The position numbers and the translations under genes are program-made. Below the pieces are notes generated by a model. That model searched no databases. It saw nothing but the letters and a program-made list of their open reading frames with translations, and was not told where the DNA came from. From Pseudomonadota bacterium (GTDB lineage: Bacteria; Pseudomonadota; Gammaproteobacteria; JAKAQQ01), in the NCBI GenBank assembly GCA_021798115.1, contig JAJZYM010000001.1, forward strand, positions 170,421-234,420: a stretch of 64,000 bases of DNA, written 5' to 3'. Below, piece after piece: positions 1 to 8,374 of the stretch. Each line of letters begins with the position of its first letter. The stretch's first letter is position 1.

Positions 1-31
1 GCTGCGGCACACGGGAGAAAACGGCAACACC

Positions 32-40
32 TGCTAGAAT
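32..40 (+). promoter_or_regulatory. possible extended -10 promoter of mdh
   Basis: TGCTAGAAT matches an extended -10 element (TGn followed by TAnnnT). No good -35 hexamer lies 17 bases upstream, which an extended -10 can tolerate. A GAGG Shine-Dalgarno follows just before the mdh ATG. This is inference from sequence match only. Confidence 0.3.
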
Positions 41-66
41 TTCACCAGCCCCACGAGGATCACTCC

Positions 67-1050
67 ATGACCAAACCCGTCCGCATCGCCGTCACTGGCG
101 CCGCCGGCAACATCGGCTACGCCCTCGTCTTCCGTCTCGCGGCGGGAGATCTCCTCGGACCGGATCAGCCCGTTGTCCTGCAACTTCTCGAAATCCCCCA
201 GGCGGCCCAAGCTCTCGCGGGCGTCGTCATGGAGCTGGAGGACGGAGCGTTCCCTCTCCTCCACGATGTCGTGGCCAGCGATCGGGCGGAGGTAGCGTTC
301 CGCGACGCCGACCTGGCGTTCCTCGTCGGCTCCCGCCCGCGTACCGCCGGCATGGAACGCAAGGATCTTCTCCGCGTGAACGCGGAGATCTTTGCCCACC
401 AGGGACGCGCACTCGATCGGCACGCCGCCCGTGATGTGCGTGTTCTCGTCGTCGGCAACCCGGCCAACACCAACGCCCTGATTGCCGCGAGCAACGCCCC
501 TTCGCTCTCTGCCCATCAGTTCAGCTCGATGATGCGCCTCGACCACAACCGTGCGGTCTCCGCGCTGGCCCGCAAGGCGGGGACCATGACCCGCGACGTC
601 GATGGAATCGTCGTTTTCGGCAACCACTCGAGCACACAGTTCCCCTGCCTCGACCACGCGACGGTGCGGGGTCGAGCGGCGCTAGAGCTCGTCGAGCGAA
701 GCTGGTACGAGAAGGAATTCATCCCCACCATCCAGCAACGCGGAGCCGCAGTCATCAAGACGAGGGGCGCCTCCTCGGCGGCTTCGGCAGCCTCCGCCGC
801 ACTCGACCATATGCGGACCTGGATCCGGGGCACGGAGGGGTCCTCCTGGACCAGCATGGGGGTCGCGGCCGATGGGAGCTACGGTGTGGCCCCCGGCATT
901 TTCTTCGGCTACCCCGTACGGACATCCGAGGGGGCCTACCGAGTGAACCAGGATCTCAAGCTCGATGAGTTTCAGAGGGCTCGGATCGCCGCCAGCGAAA
1001 AGGAGCTTCGTGAGGAACGCGAGGGGATCACCGATCTTCTTCCCCGTTAG
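67..1050 (+). CDS. mdh: malate dehydrogenase
   Basis: NAD-dependent malate dehydrogenase, interconverting malate and oxaloacetate in the cytoplasmic TCA cycle. The 327-residue protein has the family's usual length. Its N-terminal Rossmann motif is GAAGNIG near residue 11, followed by the NPANTN segment of the NAD site and the LDHNRA segment carrying the substrate arginine. A GNHSSTQ segment supplies the catalytic histidine. These features place it in the group-2 malate dehydrogenases that resemble eukaryotic cytosolic enzymes rather than the E. coli type. The ATG is preceded by a GAGG ribosome site. It stands alone, with a 326-bp gap to the next gene on the same strand. Confidence 0.95.
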   Translation: MTKPVRIAVTGAAGNIGYALVFRLAAGDLLGPDQPVVLQLLEIPQAAQALAGVVMELEDGAFPLLHDVVASDRAEVAFRDADLAFLVGSRPRTAGMERKDLLRVNAEIFAHQGRALDRHAARDVRVLVVGNPANTNALIAASNAPSLSAHQFSSMMRLDHNRAVSALARKAGTMTRDVDGIVVFGNHSSTQFPCLDHATVRGRAALELVERSWYEKEFIPTIQQRGAAVIKTRGASSAASAASAALDHMRTWIRGTEGSSWTSMGVAADGSYGVAPGIFFGYPVRTSEGAYRVNQDLKLDEFQRARIAASEKELREEREGITDLLPR

Positions 1051-1069
1051 AGCCTGGCCGACACGAAAA

Positions 1070-1092
1070 CAGCCTCCAGCCAAGGAAGGCTG
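1070..1092 (+). terminator. weak hairpin after mdh
   Basis: CAGCCT pairs with AGGCTG, with two further GC pairs inside after a bulged A. It lies 20 bases after the mdh stop. No T tract follows, so intrinsic termination is doubtful. Confidence 0.25.
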
Positions 1093-1280
1093 AGGCAACA
1101 TCTTCATGATCCGGAGCTCTTGAGTCACCCGGACACTACTCCCTAGCCCAAGAGAACAGCCCCCGGTTCTGCGACCAAGCGTCCATCAATTTCTATTTCC
1201 AGAAACTCACACGACGGACCTTGGCCCCCTCTGCGTAATCACCAGGGCCTGTACCCAAAACGTCCCCCGGTTGATTCGAT

Positions 1281-1309
1281 TTGACAAAGGGTAAAATAGG
1301 TGTTATAGT
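1281..1309 (+). promoter_or_regulatory. sigma70-type promoter of the GntR-ABC operon
   Basis: A perfect -35 hexamer TTGACA (1281-1286) and a -10 hexamer TATAGT (1304-1309) are separated by exactly 17 bases in an AT-rich stretch. It is the clearest housekeeping promoter in the window and points into the GntR gene at 1377. Confidence 0.75.
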
Positions 1310-1310
1310 T

Positions 1311-1336
1311 TAGTATATATCTACATGACATATATT
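1311..1336. promoter_or_regulatory. AT-rich dyad, probable GntR operator
   Basis: Immediately downstream of the -10, near-symmetrical ATATAT arms flank a central CTACATGAC. Small YtrA-type GntR regulators usually repress their own operon by binding palindromes overlapping the promoter. Assigning this dyad as the operator is inference. Confidence 0.35.
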
Positions 1337-1376
1337 TAACATTATATTTTCATTAAGTTTTATTGGATATCCCGCT

Positions 1377-1745
1377 TTGGCAGACTGGCTCCCCGATTCC
1401 CCGATCTACCTTCAAGTCCGCGAACGGCTTGCCGACATGATCCTTGACAGTCCTCTCCACGACGGCGACCCTCTCCCTTCGGTCCGCACGATCGCGAGCG
1501 ACTATCGGCTCAACCCACTGACCGTCCTCAGAGCCTTCCAGATGCTCGAGGATGAAGGGGTCATCGAAAAAAGACGCGGTATCGGCATGTTCGTCCGGCA
1601 GGGCGGCCGCGAGCGGCTTCTCGCCCTTGAGCGTGAAGTGTTCCGCACGCGTCACTGGCCCAAGATTCGCCGCACGATCAGCCGCCTCGGCCTCGATCCC
1701 GCAACACTGCTCAACTCTCCTCCGAATAAGGACCAGACACCATGA
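1377..1745 (+). CDS. GntR family transcriptional regulator, YtrA-like
   Basis: A small 122-residue DNA-binding regulator. A winged helix-turn-helix occupies about residues 8-76, with the GntR hallmark GDPLPSVRTIA followed by LNPLTVLRAFQMLEDEG and a GIGMFV wing. The short tail of about 45 residues is typical of the YtrA subfamily, which lacks a large effector domain and usually controls an adjacent ABC transporter. The start is TTG, since no better codon is in frame. Its stop overlaps the ABC ATPase start by four bases, indicating translational coupling. The effector is unknown. Confidence 0.85.
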   Translation: MADWLPDSPIYLQVRERLADMILDSPLHDGDPLPSVRTIASDYRLNPLTVLRAFQMLEDEGVIEKRRGIGMFVRQGGRERLLALEREVFRTRHWPKIRRTISRLGLDPATLLNSPPNKDQTP

Positions 1746-2614
1746 ACGATCCCATTGACGCCACAGGCCTTCGCAAAAACTACGGGGGGATTCGCGCTCT
1801 CGACGGAATCGATTTCCACGTTCCCCAAGGGGCTTTTGTGCTGCTTGTGGGACGCAACGGAGCCGGAAAGAGCACGTTACTCCGGGCACTTTCCGGCCAA
1901 ACCTTCGCGGAGGGCACCCTCCTCGTCCTCGGCTCGGATCCACGACGGCATCCGGGGCACCCCAACGCTCGCCTGGCGTACAGGGGGGAACGCCCCACCC
2001 TGCCCGCCCGCTTCCGCATCCGCGACATTCTCGATCTCTACAGCCGCGTCCATCCCCGCTTCGATCGGCGATGTGCCGAGCAGCACCTCACACGGGCCGA
2101 CGTCCGAAATCTTGACCTTCGCCTGGACGCGCTTTCGCAAGGGACTCTGGCCAGAGTCGAAGCGGCGTTTCTTCTCGCCTCGGACGCTGAATTGGTCCTC
2201 CTCGACGAGCCTCTCGCCGGCCTCGATCCGCTCTACCGCGACCTTTTCTGGCGCGAGTTCCTTGCCGAGTATGTCGAAGGCCGGACGGTGGTGCTCGTGA
2301 CCCACCGCCCCGAGGACGTGGCCCAACTCTTCACCCATCTCGGTGTCCTCGACTCCGGCCGCCTGACGCTCTTCGAGGAGGCCGAGCATCTGCGTCGGCG
2401 CTATCGGGCGATTCTCGTCTCTGCGGAGCACAAGGCCGAGGCCGCCGCGCTTCACCCTCTCTCCGTTCGTCCACATTGGGGGCGCGACATTTACCTCTTC
2501 CGTGATCTCCCCGAGGATCTTCCATCACGTCTGGGCGAAGAGATCTCGCTAGAAATCCCTGAGCTCGTCCAAGCCCTCATGACACCGTCTTCATCAGCTG
2601 GAGTCCAACCATGA
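1742..2614 (+). CDS. ABC transporter ATP-binding protein
   Basis: Nucleotide-binding subunit of an ABC transporter. Walker A GRNGAGKST is at residues 38-46, Walker B LVLLDEP at 151-157, a GLDP D-loop follows, and the H-loop histidine is near 188. The signature motif is LSQGT (131-135), a departure from the usual LSGGQ, as often seen in YtrB/CcmA-like exporters. About 80 residues follow the nucleotide-binding domain. The gene overlaps the GntR gene before it and the permease after it by four bases each, so the three form one translation-coupled unit. The substrate cannot be read from sequence; transport of a lipid, peptide or antibiotic is possible. Confidence 0.88.
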   Translation: MNDPIDATGLRKNYGGIRALDGIDFHVPQGAFVLLVGRNGAGKSTLLRALSGQTFAEGTLLVLGSDPRRHPGHPNARLAYRGERPTLPARFRIRDILDLYSRVHPRFDRRCAEQHLTRADVRNLDLRLDALSQGTLARVEAAFLLASDAELVLLDEPLAGLDPLYRDLFWREFLAEYVEGRTVVLVTHRPEDVAQLFTHLGVLDSGRLTLFEEAEHLRRRYRAILVSAEHKAEAAALHPLSVRPHWGRDIYLFRDLPEDLPSRLGEEISLEIPELVQALMTPSSSAGVQP

Positions 2615-3468
2615 ACCCTGCCCACATCGAATCGGTTCTTCTCAAAGAGCTCGCCGCGAGACGCCGCAAGTTCTGGACCGTTCCCGTGAAGCTCGCCTTG
2701 CTCCCGGCCATGCTTGTGGCGTTCCTGTCCGTGGTTGGGGCGCTCGTCAACGCGGTGGGGATCCCGCTCCACGGGATCCCCGTACTCGGCACCATCCATT
2801 ATCTCCCGATCAATTTTCACCGTCTTGACGCCATCGCGGGCGTGAGCGGGAGTGCATTCAACATCGCGCTACAGATCGTCGTCGTCGTTTACCTCTGCCG
2901 GTCGCTCCACGACAGGGAGGGGCGTGACGAGGCCCTCTTCTGGAAGGGAATCGGGCTCACACCGGGTGAGGTGATCACGGTCCGTGTGCTTCTGTGCACC
3001 GTTGTCCTCCCACTCCTGGCCGCGGTCTTGACGGCGCTGGTCCCGACGAGCCTCGGTCTCGTCGATCTGATCGGGCAGTTCGTGACGGGAGGGCCCGCCC
3101 TTGCGAGCGCCGCCAGTCTCCTCGTCGAAACCCCAACTCTCGTACTCCTCGTCTTCACGGCGTTTATCGCCCAGGCTCTTTGGCTTTTCCCGTTCTACAG
3201 TTATCTGCTCGTCGTCTCGGGGGCGAGCAAGGGGCGAGGGCATCCGGTTGGCTTCGCCCTGTTGGGAGGGATCGCTCTCATGATCGTGGGTGATTTTGTG
3301 CCTCCCCTCGGTCACTGGCTTTCGCTCCTCGTGCGGGAAGACCCGTTCACATCTGTGCTCCGTTTCAAACCACACGAGGTCCACATCCCGCTGCTCTTCT
3401 TCAACACGGCGCTGGGGCTTGTGCTCCTCCCCTTGGCCACGCGGCTCTACGCGCGTCTGGAACACTGA
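2611..3468 (+). CDS. ABC transporter permease, six-helix membrane protein
   Basis: An integral inner-membrane protein of 285 residues. About six hydrophobic segments are visible, near residues 27-50, 80-98, 125-150, 170-205, 213-232 and 255-275. It begins inside the stop of the ATPase gene (ATGA overlap), so it is the obvious membrane partner of that subunit. I do not recognise a specific permease family. The layout resembles the ytr operon of Firmicutes, where a GntR regulator governs ABC-2-type permeases. Confidence 0.75.
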   Translation: MNPAHIESVLLKELAARRRKFWTVPVKLALLPAMLVAFLSVVGALVNAVGIPLHGIPVLGTIHYLPINFHRLDAIAGVSGSAFNIALQIVVVVYLCRSLHDREGRDEALFWKGIGLTPGEVITVRVLLCTVVLPLLAAVLTALVPTSLGLVDLIGQFVTGGPALASAASLLVETPTLVLLVFTAFIAQALWLFPFYSYLLVVSGASKGRGHPVGFALLGGIALMIVGDFVPPLGHWLSLLVREDPFTSVLRFKPHEVHIPLLFFNTALGLVLLPLATRLYARLEH

Positions 3469-3496
3469 TCTTCTGCATCACCCGGAGTCCTTGCCC

Positions 3497-4516
3497 ATGT
3501 CCACTCGCCGCCCTTCTTCTTCCGTGCTGCCACCCGTGATTGCCCGTCGCGTTTTCGTGGCCCTCGCTCTGTTTGGCATCCTCGCCCTCGAAGCCTCAGC
3601 CGTCGCGGGCGTCATCCTCAAGCAGCCGATCCCCGCAACCGGTATCGACCGTCTCGTCCTGCGCAACCGCGTCGGAAGGATCCGGATCACACCGACCACG
3701 ACGACAACCGCCCCCGCCGTGAAGGTCCGCGTCCGCTGCCGGAACGGATCATCCGGCTTCAGCCTCTTTGGTCTCTTCCGTTGGGGGGCAAGATCGTGCA
3801 CCCAAGTTCCTCACGGACTCAAGGTTGTCGCGATACGGCAAGGGAGCAGCCTGCACCTCGGTCTCGTGAACGCCGACGGTGTGACCCCCCGTCATGTCCG
3901 TGCGGACTGGACGCTGGTCCTTCCACCGCGCTTTGAGGCCCGCATCCACGATGGCGTCGGAAATGTGCAAATTACGGGCCTGAGAGGAGGGATTGTTCTC
4001 CACGTGGGCGTGGGTGCGGTCACGCTCAAGCGTGACCGCACCCGGCTTCTCAAGGTGCACGACGGCGTCGGCACGATCGATGTTGACCACTTTGAACTAC
4101 CGGCTGTCGCGGGGCTTGTACACCTCCACAGCGGGGTGGGCAATGTTGTGCTTCGTCTGGCCCCGGTCTCGTTTCTACCGCACGGCCGGATCGACGTGCA
4201 GACCGGCGTGGGACACATCGCGGTTCAGGGACTCCCCTGCCGACTCGCCCGATTGAGGGCTCGTGCGGGTGTGGGCCACGTCAAGACTTCCGTACTCCCC
4301 GCAGGGTTTCATCTCCCATTCGCGTACGGTCCTGGCCATGCTCCCCCCACAGGGTTTCATCTCCATGGCGGGATGGTGGGAGAAACCCTATCCGGCGGAG
4401 GCGGCCCAGGACTCGACGTTCGACTCGCCAGCGGGACAGGCTCGATCAGCATTGGGTTCAACTGCACCAAACGAGAAGCTCCGGCCACGATCGCCCCTCA
4501 CGCCTCTCGTCACTGA
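3497..4516 (+). CDS. DUF4097-like exported repeat protein
   Basis: A 339-residue protein with an N-terminal hydrophobic segment (about residues 18-38) ending AVAG, consistent with a signal peptide or anchor. The second half is a ladder of glycine turns followed by short beta strands. GVG occurs at about residues 153, 171, 190, 213, 237 and 258, with a GTG variant near 313. This is the pattern of the DUF4097 putative-adhesin right-handed beta fold. The chosen ATG avoids running back into the permease gene. It lies 28 bases after the permease and is probably the last gene of the GntR-ABC operon, perhaps as its extracytoplasmic component. The exact role is unknown. Confidence 0.65.
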   Translation: MSTRRPSSSVLPPVIARRVFVALALFGILALEASAVAGVILKQPIPATGIDRLVLRNRVGRIRITPTTTTTAPAVKVRVRCRNGSSGFSLFGLFRWGARSCTQVPHGLKVVAIRQGSSLHLGLVNADGVTPRHVRADWTLVLPPRFEARIHDGVGNVQITGLRGGIVLHVGVGAVTLKRDRTRLLKVHDGVGTIDVDHFELPAVAGLVHLHSGVGNVVLRLAPVSFLPHGRIDVQTGVGHIAVQGLPCRLARLRARAGVGHVKTSVLPAGFHLPFAYGPGHAPPTGFHLHGGMVGETLSGGGGPGLDVRLASGTGSISIGFNCTKREAPATIAPHASRH

Positions 4517-4804
4517 GAGAGGAGACCGGACGCGTACCGTCGACCGAGGGATCCCGGACTGGCAAACCGGATGAGGGTGGTGCGAACCCGGGGGGGGGCC
4601 GATCGTCACGGCCTTGTGCAAGAGGGGGGTCGACGTTCTGAGCTCACGGAACCCCCTCCTGTCGGGCTGAATCACGAACGCGCCACCATCGGCCCCACCC
4701 CTTTGCCGAATCTGAGGAATCCAGCCCGATCGTACATCGTCCCCGAGGAAAACCGGCGCGAACTCGCAAATCCGCGAAGGTCAGCCGCGAGTGCGTACAG
4801 GGCC

Positions 4805-4820
4805 CCTCCGCGCACGGAGG
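4805..4820. terminator. hairpin in the convergent gap
   Basis: CCTCCG and CGGAGG form a perfect six-pair GC stem around a four-base loop. It is symmetrical and could work for both converging transcripts. There is no adjacent T tract. Confidence 0.35.
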
Positions 4821-4831
4821 CGGCACAACGG

Positions 4832-4851
4832 CGCGCAGCGCGTTTTGTTTT
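4832..4851 (+). terminator. intrinsic terminator candidate for the GntR-ABC operon
   Basis: A short CGCG-CAG-CGCG hairpin is followed directly by TTTTGTTTT. The stem is only four pairs, but the T tract is good. It would end transcripts of the plus-strand operon before they enter the permease gene antisense. Confidence 0.4.
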
Positions 4852-4896
4852 CGCTCTTCGCCGTCCTCTCAGCCGTTCTCGGCGATGCGGTCGACC

Positions 4897-6330
4897 TCAG
4901 GACGACTCCGAGCGAACCGGCGCCCCCGCCGCAAGATGGCTGTGGTGCACAGAGTAGCTCGCGTAGATGCCGAGGCCGACCGCGAGCCAGATAAAGAAGG
5001 CGTGCCACGTCAGCGCCGGGAGATTCAGCATGAGATAGAAGCAGATCAAGGCCCCCAACGCGGGGAAGAGGGGTGAAAACGGCGTACGGAAGGGCCGCTC
5101 GAGCTCCGGTCGATTGGCGCGCAACCAAATCACGCCGAGGCAGACGACCGTGAAAGCGGCGAGCGTTCCCATGTTCACAAGCTTGGCAAGATCCGTGATT
5201 GGGGTGAAGCCGGCCACGACAGCCATGAGAACACCGAGGCCCAGAATCACGGGCACCGGCGTTCCGGTCTTCGGATGCACACGGCCAAAGACCGGGGGCA
5301 AAAGCCCGTCCCGCCCCATCGACATCAGAATGCGCGAGAGACCGAAATAGAGAACGAGCATCACCGTCGTGAGTCCGGCAATCGCTCCGACGGCGACCGC
5401 CGCCGCCCCCCAGTGATAGCCGATGTGGATCAAAGCCGAGGCCACAGGGGAAGGGACGTTGAGTGTCTGGTAGGGCACGATGCCCGTAAGAAGAGCAGCG
5501 ACGACCATATAAAGGAGCGTGCAGATGAAGAGCGAAGCCAAGATGCCGATCGGGGCATCCCGCTGCGGGTTCCTCGTTTCTTCAACCGCTGTCGAAACGG
5601 CGTCGAACCCGATGTAGGCAAAAAAGATCAGTGAGGCTCCCTCGACCACGCCCTGCCAGCCAAAGTGGTGATTTGTACGCGGAGGAACGAAGGGATGCCA
5701 GAGATGAACATTAAAGTGCGGCAGCGCCAGAACAATGAAGAGCCCGAGCGCGAGAAGTTTGACCACAACCATGACCGCGTTGAATCGCGCGCTCAGCTTG
5801 GCGCCGAGCGCGAGGAGAAGCGCAAGAACCAGAATGATGCCGGCCGCAAGGACGTTGAAGTCGCCGTGGCCCGCGTGGTGCGGAAGGGCCTGGAAAGGCC
5901 CGGCCGTGAGGACCGCCGGGAGACGCACACCCACGGCGCTCAGCGCATTCGTGACGTAGCCCGACCAGCCGACGGCCACGGTGCAGACCCCGACCCCATA
6001 CTCCAGGATGAGATCCCAGCCGATGATCCAGGCGACGATTTCCCCCAGCGTGGCGTAACCGTAACTGTACGCACTGCCTGCCCCGCCGATGGTCGAGGCG
6101 AGCTCGGCATAGGAGAGCGCCGTGAAGGCGCAGGCCACGCCCGCAAGCACGAAAGAAAGGACGATCGCCGGGCCCGCCGAAGTCGCTGCGGCCACACCGG
6201 TGAGCACAAAGATGCCCGCCCCCACAATGCAACCGATGCCCATGAGCGTGAGATCGACCGGCCCGAGAACCTTCTTCAGGGAAGATGGTGGGGCCACCTC
6301 CGCGATGTCTTTACGGCGAAAGAGATTCAT
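4897..6330 (-). CDS. APC family amino-acid permease
   Basis: Inner-membrane amino-acid transporter of the APC superfamily, 477 residues with about twelve hydrophobic segments. The first helix has the family signature GIGCIVGAGIFVLTG, and the next has the YAELAS pattern of cationic amino-acid or YfnA-like permeases. The start chosen is the ATG encoding MNLFRRKD, with a GGAG ribosome site seven bases upstream; a longer frame to 6405 lacks such support. Substrate is likely an amino acid, but which one cannot be said. It is monocistronic and divergent from the hydrolase gene. Confidence 0.88.
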   Translation of the reverse strand: MNLFRRKDIAEVAPPSSLKKVLGPVDLTLMGIGCIVGAGIFVLTGVAAATSAGPAIVLSFVLAGVACAFTALSYAELASTIGGAGSAYSYGYATLGEIVAWIIGWDLILEYGVGVCTVAVGWSGYVTNALSAVGVRLPAVLTAGPFQALPHHAGHGDFNVLAAGIILVLALLLALGAKLSARFNAVMVVVKLLALGLFIVLALPHFNVHLWHPFVPPRTNHHFGWQGVVEGASLIFFAYIGFDAVSTAVEETRNPQRDAPIGILASLFICTLLYMVVAALLTGIVPYQTLNVPSPVASALIHIGYHWGAAAVAVGAIAGLTTVMLVLYFGLSRILMSMGRDGLLPPVFGRVHPKTGTPVPVILGLGVLMAVVAGFTPITDLAKLVNMGTLAAFTVVCLGVIWLRANRPELERPFRTPFSPLFPALGALICFYLMLNLPALTWHAFFIWLAVGLGIYASYSVHHSHLAAGAPVRSESS

Positions 6331-6466
6331 GTAGGGACTCCAAAGCCGGGGGTCCGGCGCGACGCGTGACCCGGGCATCCTAACTGATGCCGCGCTGGCT
6401 GACAAGCCCGGGGGCTGGATCCACGCGTCGACTTACAATGAGCGAGACCCGTTGGGGCTGTCCGCC

Positions 6467-7126
6467 ATGATCCGCACCGAACCCATCGTCCTCGAGGGAC
6501 CCGCGGGGCGCCTTGAAGCCGCCGTTTCGACCCCCCCCGACCCCGTCGCCAAGGCCCTCCTTCTCCACCCTCATCCCCTTTATCAGGGCACGATGAACAA
6601 CAAGGTCGTGACCACCCTCGCTCGGGCGGCGGGCCGCCTGGGCGCCTTGAGCCTGCGCTTCAATTTCCGCGGCGTCGGCACAAGCGCGGGGCACTACGAC
6701 GGCGGGCGCGGAGAAAAAGATGACGCGCGGGCTGCAGCGTCCTGGCTTCAGGCCCGCTACCCGAGCCTGCCCCTCTGGATCATGGGGTTTTCTTTCGGTG
6801 CCGCTCTCGCTTTCGACCTCGCGACTGAGCTCCGAAGCGTTTTTCTGGTCACGGTCGCTCCTCCCGTTGCCATGATCACCAACCCCACCGCGCCACCCTG
6901 CCCCTGGCTCCTCATCCAGGGGGACGCCGACGAGGTCGTCGATCCCCAAGCCGTGCGTGCCTGGGTGGCGTCGATCTCTCCCCCGCCAGATCTCGTCTCC
7001 GTCCCCGGAGCCAGCCATTTCTTCCACGGTCGCCTCGAAGAGATTATTGCGGCCGTCGTCGAGACAGCCCGGCATCACGGTCTCGGCCACGCGCCCCCGA
7101 GGTCTGAGGGGTGGTCCACCGTATAA
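6467..7126 (+). CDS. alpha/beta hydrolase, COG2945 type
   Basis: A cytoplasmic serine hydrolase-like protein of 219 residues. The segments HPHPLYQGTMNNKVV and RFNFRGVGTSAG are typical of the COG2945 group. The nucleophile serine lies in GFSFG (about residue 109), a candidate acid in QGDADEVVD (about 155) and the histidine in GASHFF (about 184). The start is the ATG encoding MIRTEP; the upstream TTG has less support. It precedes the yibN-grxC-secB-gpsA group by a short gap. The substrate is unknown. Confidence 0.8.
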   Translation: MIRTEPIVLEGPAGRLEAAVSTPPDPVAKALLLHPHPLYQGTMNNKVVTTLARAAGRLGALSLRFNFRGVGTSAGHYDGGRGEKDDARAAASWLQARYPSLPLWIMGFSFGAALAFDLATELRSVFLVTVAPPVAMITNPTAPPCPWLLIQGDADEVVDPQAVRAWVASISPPPDLVSVPGASHFFHGRLEEIIAAVVETARHHGLGHAPPRSEGWSTV

Positions 7127-7163
7127 TTCCAGGCCACTCCAGTTCCGCTCCAATTCCTTAAAC

Positions 7164-7592
7164 GTGTCTCGTCTCAGCCTGTTTGCCCGCGCCCACCCTT
7201 GGCTGCTCGCCGCCCTTGGGGTCGTTCTGGTTCTTCTCGCCGCAGACGAGATCGACCGCCGCCGCCGCGGCTTCCAGCCGCTCGATCCTCACGAGACCGT
7301 AAGGCGCATCAACGCCGGAGCACTCGTCCTCGACTTACGTTCGCGCTCGGCCTACGAATCCGGGCACATCGCCCACGCTCTTCACATCCCGTCCTCCGAA
7401 CTCGACGACCGGCTGCCCGGACTGCTCAAAAAATCCCCACCGGGCCTCGTTCTTTACGGGCCGGACGCCACGCGGATCGCACGACGGCTGCGCGCCCGTC
7501 ATCCCGAACTCACCCTCGGCGTCCTCGTCCATGAACTTGCGGAGTGGAAGGCCGAGCATCTGCCTCTCGTCCGTGGGAAAGATCCGCTTTGA
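7164..7592 (+). CDS. yibN: YibN-like membrane-anchored rhodanese domain protein
   Basis: A 142-residue protein with one N-terminal transmembrane helix (about residues 9-27) and a cytoplasmic rhodanese fold (VLDLRS, then GHIAHALHIP). The usual catalytic-loop cysteine is absent: the sequence there reads VLYGPDA. E. coli YibN is also atypical at this point, and the ending LPLVRGK matches it. The order yibN-grxC-secB-gpsA is conserved with E. coli and supports the name. E. coli YibN has been linked to the YidC insertase. The GTG start is inferred; no clear ribosome site is visible. Confidence 0.82.
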   Translation: MSRLSLFARAHPWLLAALGVVLVLLAADEIDRRRRGFQPLDPHETVRRINAGALVLDLRSRSAYESGHIAHALHIPSSELDDRLPGLLKKSPPGLVLYGPDATRIARRLRARHPELTLGVLVHELAEWKAEHLPLVRGKDPL

Positions 7593-7597
7593 ACACC

Positions 7598-7861
7598 GTG
7601 ACCGCCCGCTTCACCCTCTACACCACCGTCTCCTGCCCCTACTGCCTACGGGCGAAGGCTCTGCTTGACCGGCGCGGCTGGGCTTACGAGGAAATCGACC
7701 TCACCCGCAACGCCGAGGCGCGCGCGGCTCTTGTGGCCCGCACCGGTATGCGAACCGTGCCCCAGATCTTTCTCGATGGAACGCTCATCGGCGGCTACGA
7801 CGAGCTACACGAGCTCGATCATTCGGGGGAACTCGCACGGCGCTTCGATGACCCCTCCTGA
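7598..7861 (+). CDS. grxC: glutaredoxin 3
   Basis: Small thiol-disulfide oxidoreductase that uses glutathione to reduce protein disulfides. The CPYC active site is at residues 13-16, followed by the TVPQIFLDG cis-proline segment and the GGYDEL glutathione-binding turn. At 87 residues it has the normal class I length. The GTG start gives the standard N-terminus; a TTG at 7589 overlapping the yibN stop is an alternative. It sits between yibN and secB as in E. coli. Confidence 0.92.
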   Translation: MTARFTLYTTVSCPYCLRAKALLDRRGWAYEEIDLTRNAEARAALVARTGMRTVPQIFLDGTLIGGYDELHELDHSGELARRFDDPS

Positions 7862-7887
7862 TTCTCCCTGACCACCTGGACCGACGC

Positions 7888-8367
7888 ATGAGCACAGCCA
7901 ACCCCACCCCGTCCGCCAACGGCGATCTACCCGAGCGTCTGTTCGGTCTGGAGAGGATCTATCTCAAGGATTGCTCCTTCGAATCGCCCCGAGCTCCGGC
8001 CTCCCTGGCCAGCCCCCCGCCGTCGGTGGAACTCAATATCCAGAACACCGTCAATATCGTGCCGGGCAGTGAAGACCTACGCGAGGTCGTCCTCACCCTG
8101 ACCCTGACCGGTAAGGACGCCGAGGCCATCGTCTTCGTGGCCGAAGTCCAGCAGGCCGGACTTTTCCTGGTGCGCGGTTTCCCCCAGGAAGAGCTTGAGG
8201 CCATCCTCAACATCTACGCTCCCGGGCAGCTTTACCCCTACGCGCGCGAGAGCATTTCGAACCTCGTTCTGCACGGAGGCTTCCCACCTTTTGTCCTCCA
8301 GCCCATCAATTTCGAAGACGTCTACCGCCATCGACAAGGCGCTCCCGCCAGCCCCCCCCCACTCTGA
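7888..8367 (+). CDS. secB: protein-export chaperone SecB
   Basis: Tetrameric cytoplasmic chaperone that keeps preproteins unfolded and hands them to SecA. The 159 residues match the family. The diagnostic segments are LNIQNTVNI near the middle, VFVAEVQQAGLF, and the C-terminal GGFPPFVLQPINF with YPYARESI before it. Its presence supports a proteobacterial origin. It lies directly upstream of gpsA, whose ribosome site overlaps the secB stop. Confidence 0.96.
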   Translation: MSTANPTPSANGDLPERLFGLERIYLKDCSFESPRAPASLASPPPSVELNIQNTVNIVPGSEDLREVVLTLTLTGKDAEAIVFVAEVQQAGLFLVRGFPQEELEAILNIYAPGQLYPYARESISNLVLHGGFPPFVLQPINFEDVYRHRQGAPASPPPL

Positions 8368-8374
8368 GGCGATT

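Larger units (their letters stand above)
1051..1376. other. intergenic region between mdh and the GntR operon
   Basis: No convincing gene is present. The first part holds a weak hairpin after mdh. The last hundred bases turn abruptly AT-rich and contain the promoter and a probable operator of the GntR operon. I see nothing else in it. Confidence 0.6.
4517..4896. other. convergent intergenic region, 380 bp
   Basis: The gap lies between the DUF4097-like gene (plus) and the amino-acid permease (minus). Open frames here have no family resemblance and no ribosome site. Apart from two hairpins near 4805-4851 I see nothing in it. Confidence 0.5.

Noticed and set aside
3985-4010. A CCACGTGG-containing stretch resembling parS
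   Set aside because: Only the central eight bases are shared; the flanks do not form the 14-16 bp palindrome.
7164-7592. Loss of the catalytic cysteine in the rhodanese-domain protein as a novel mutation
   Set aside because: YibN proteins are already atypical at this loop, and the gene order and C-terminus identify this as YibN, so the absence is a family trait rather than a local oddity.
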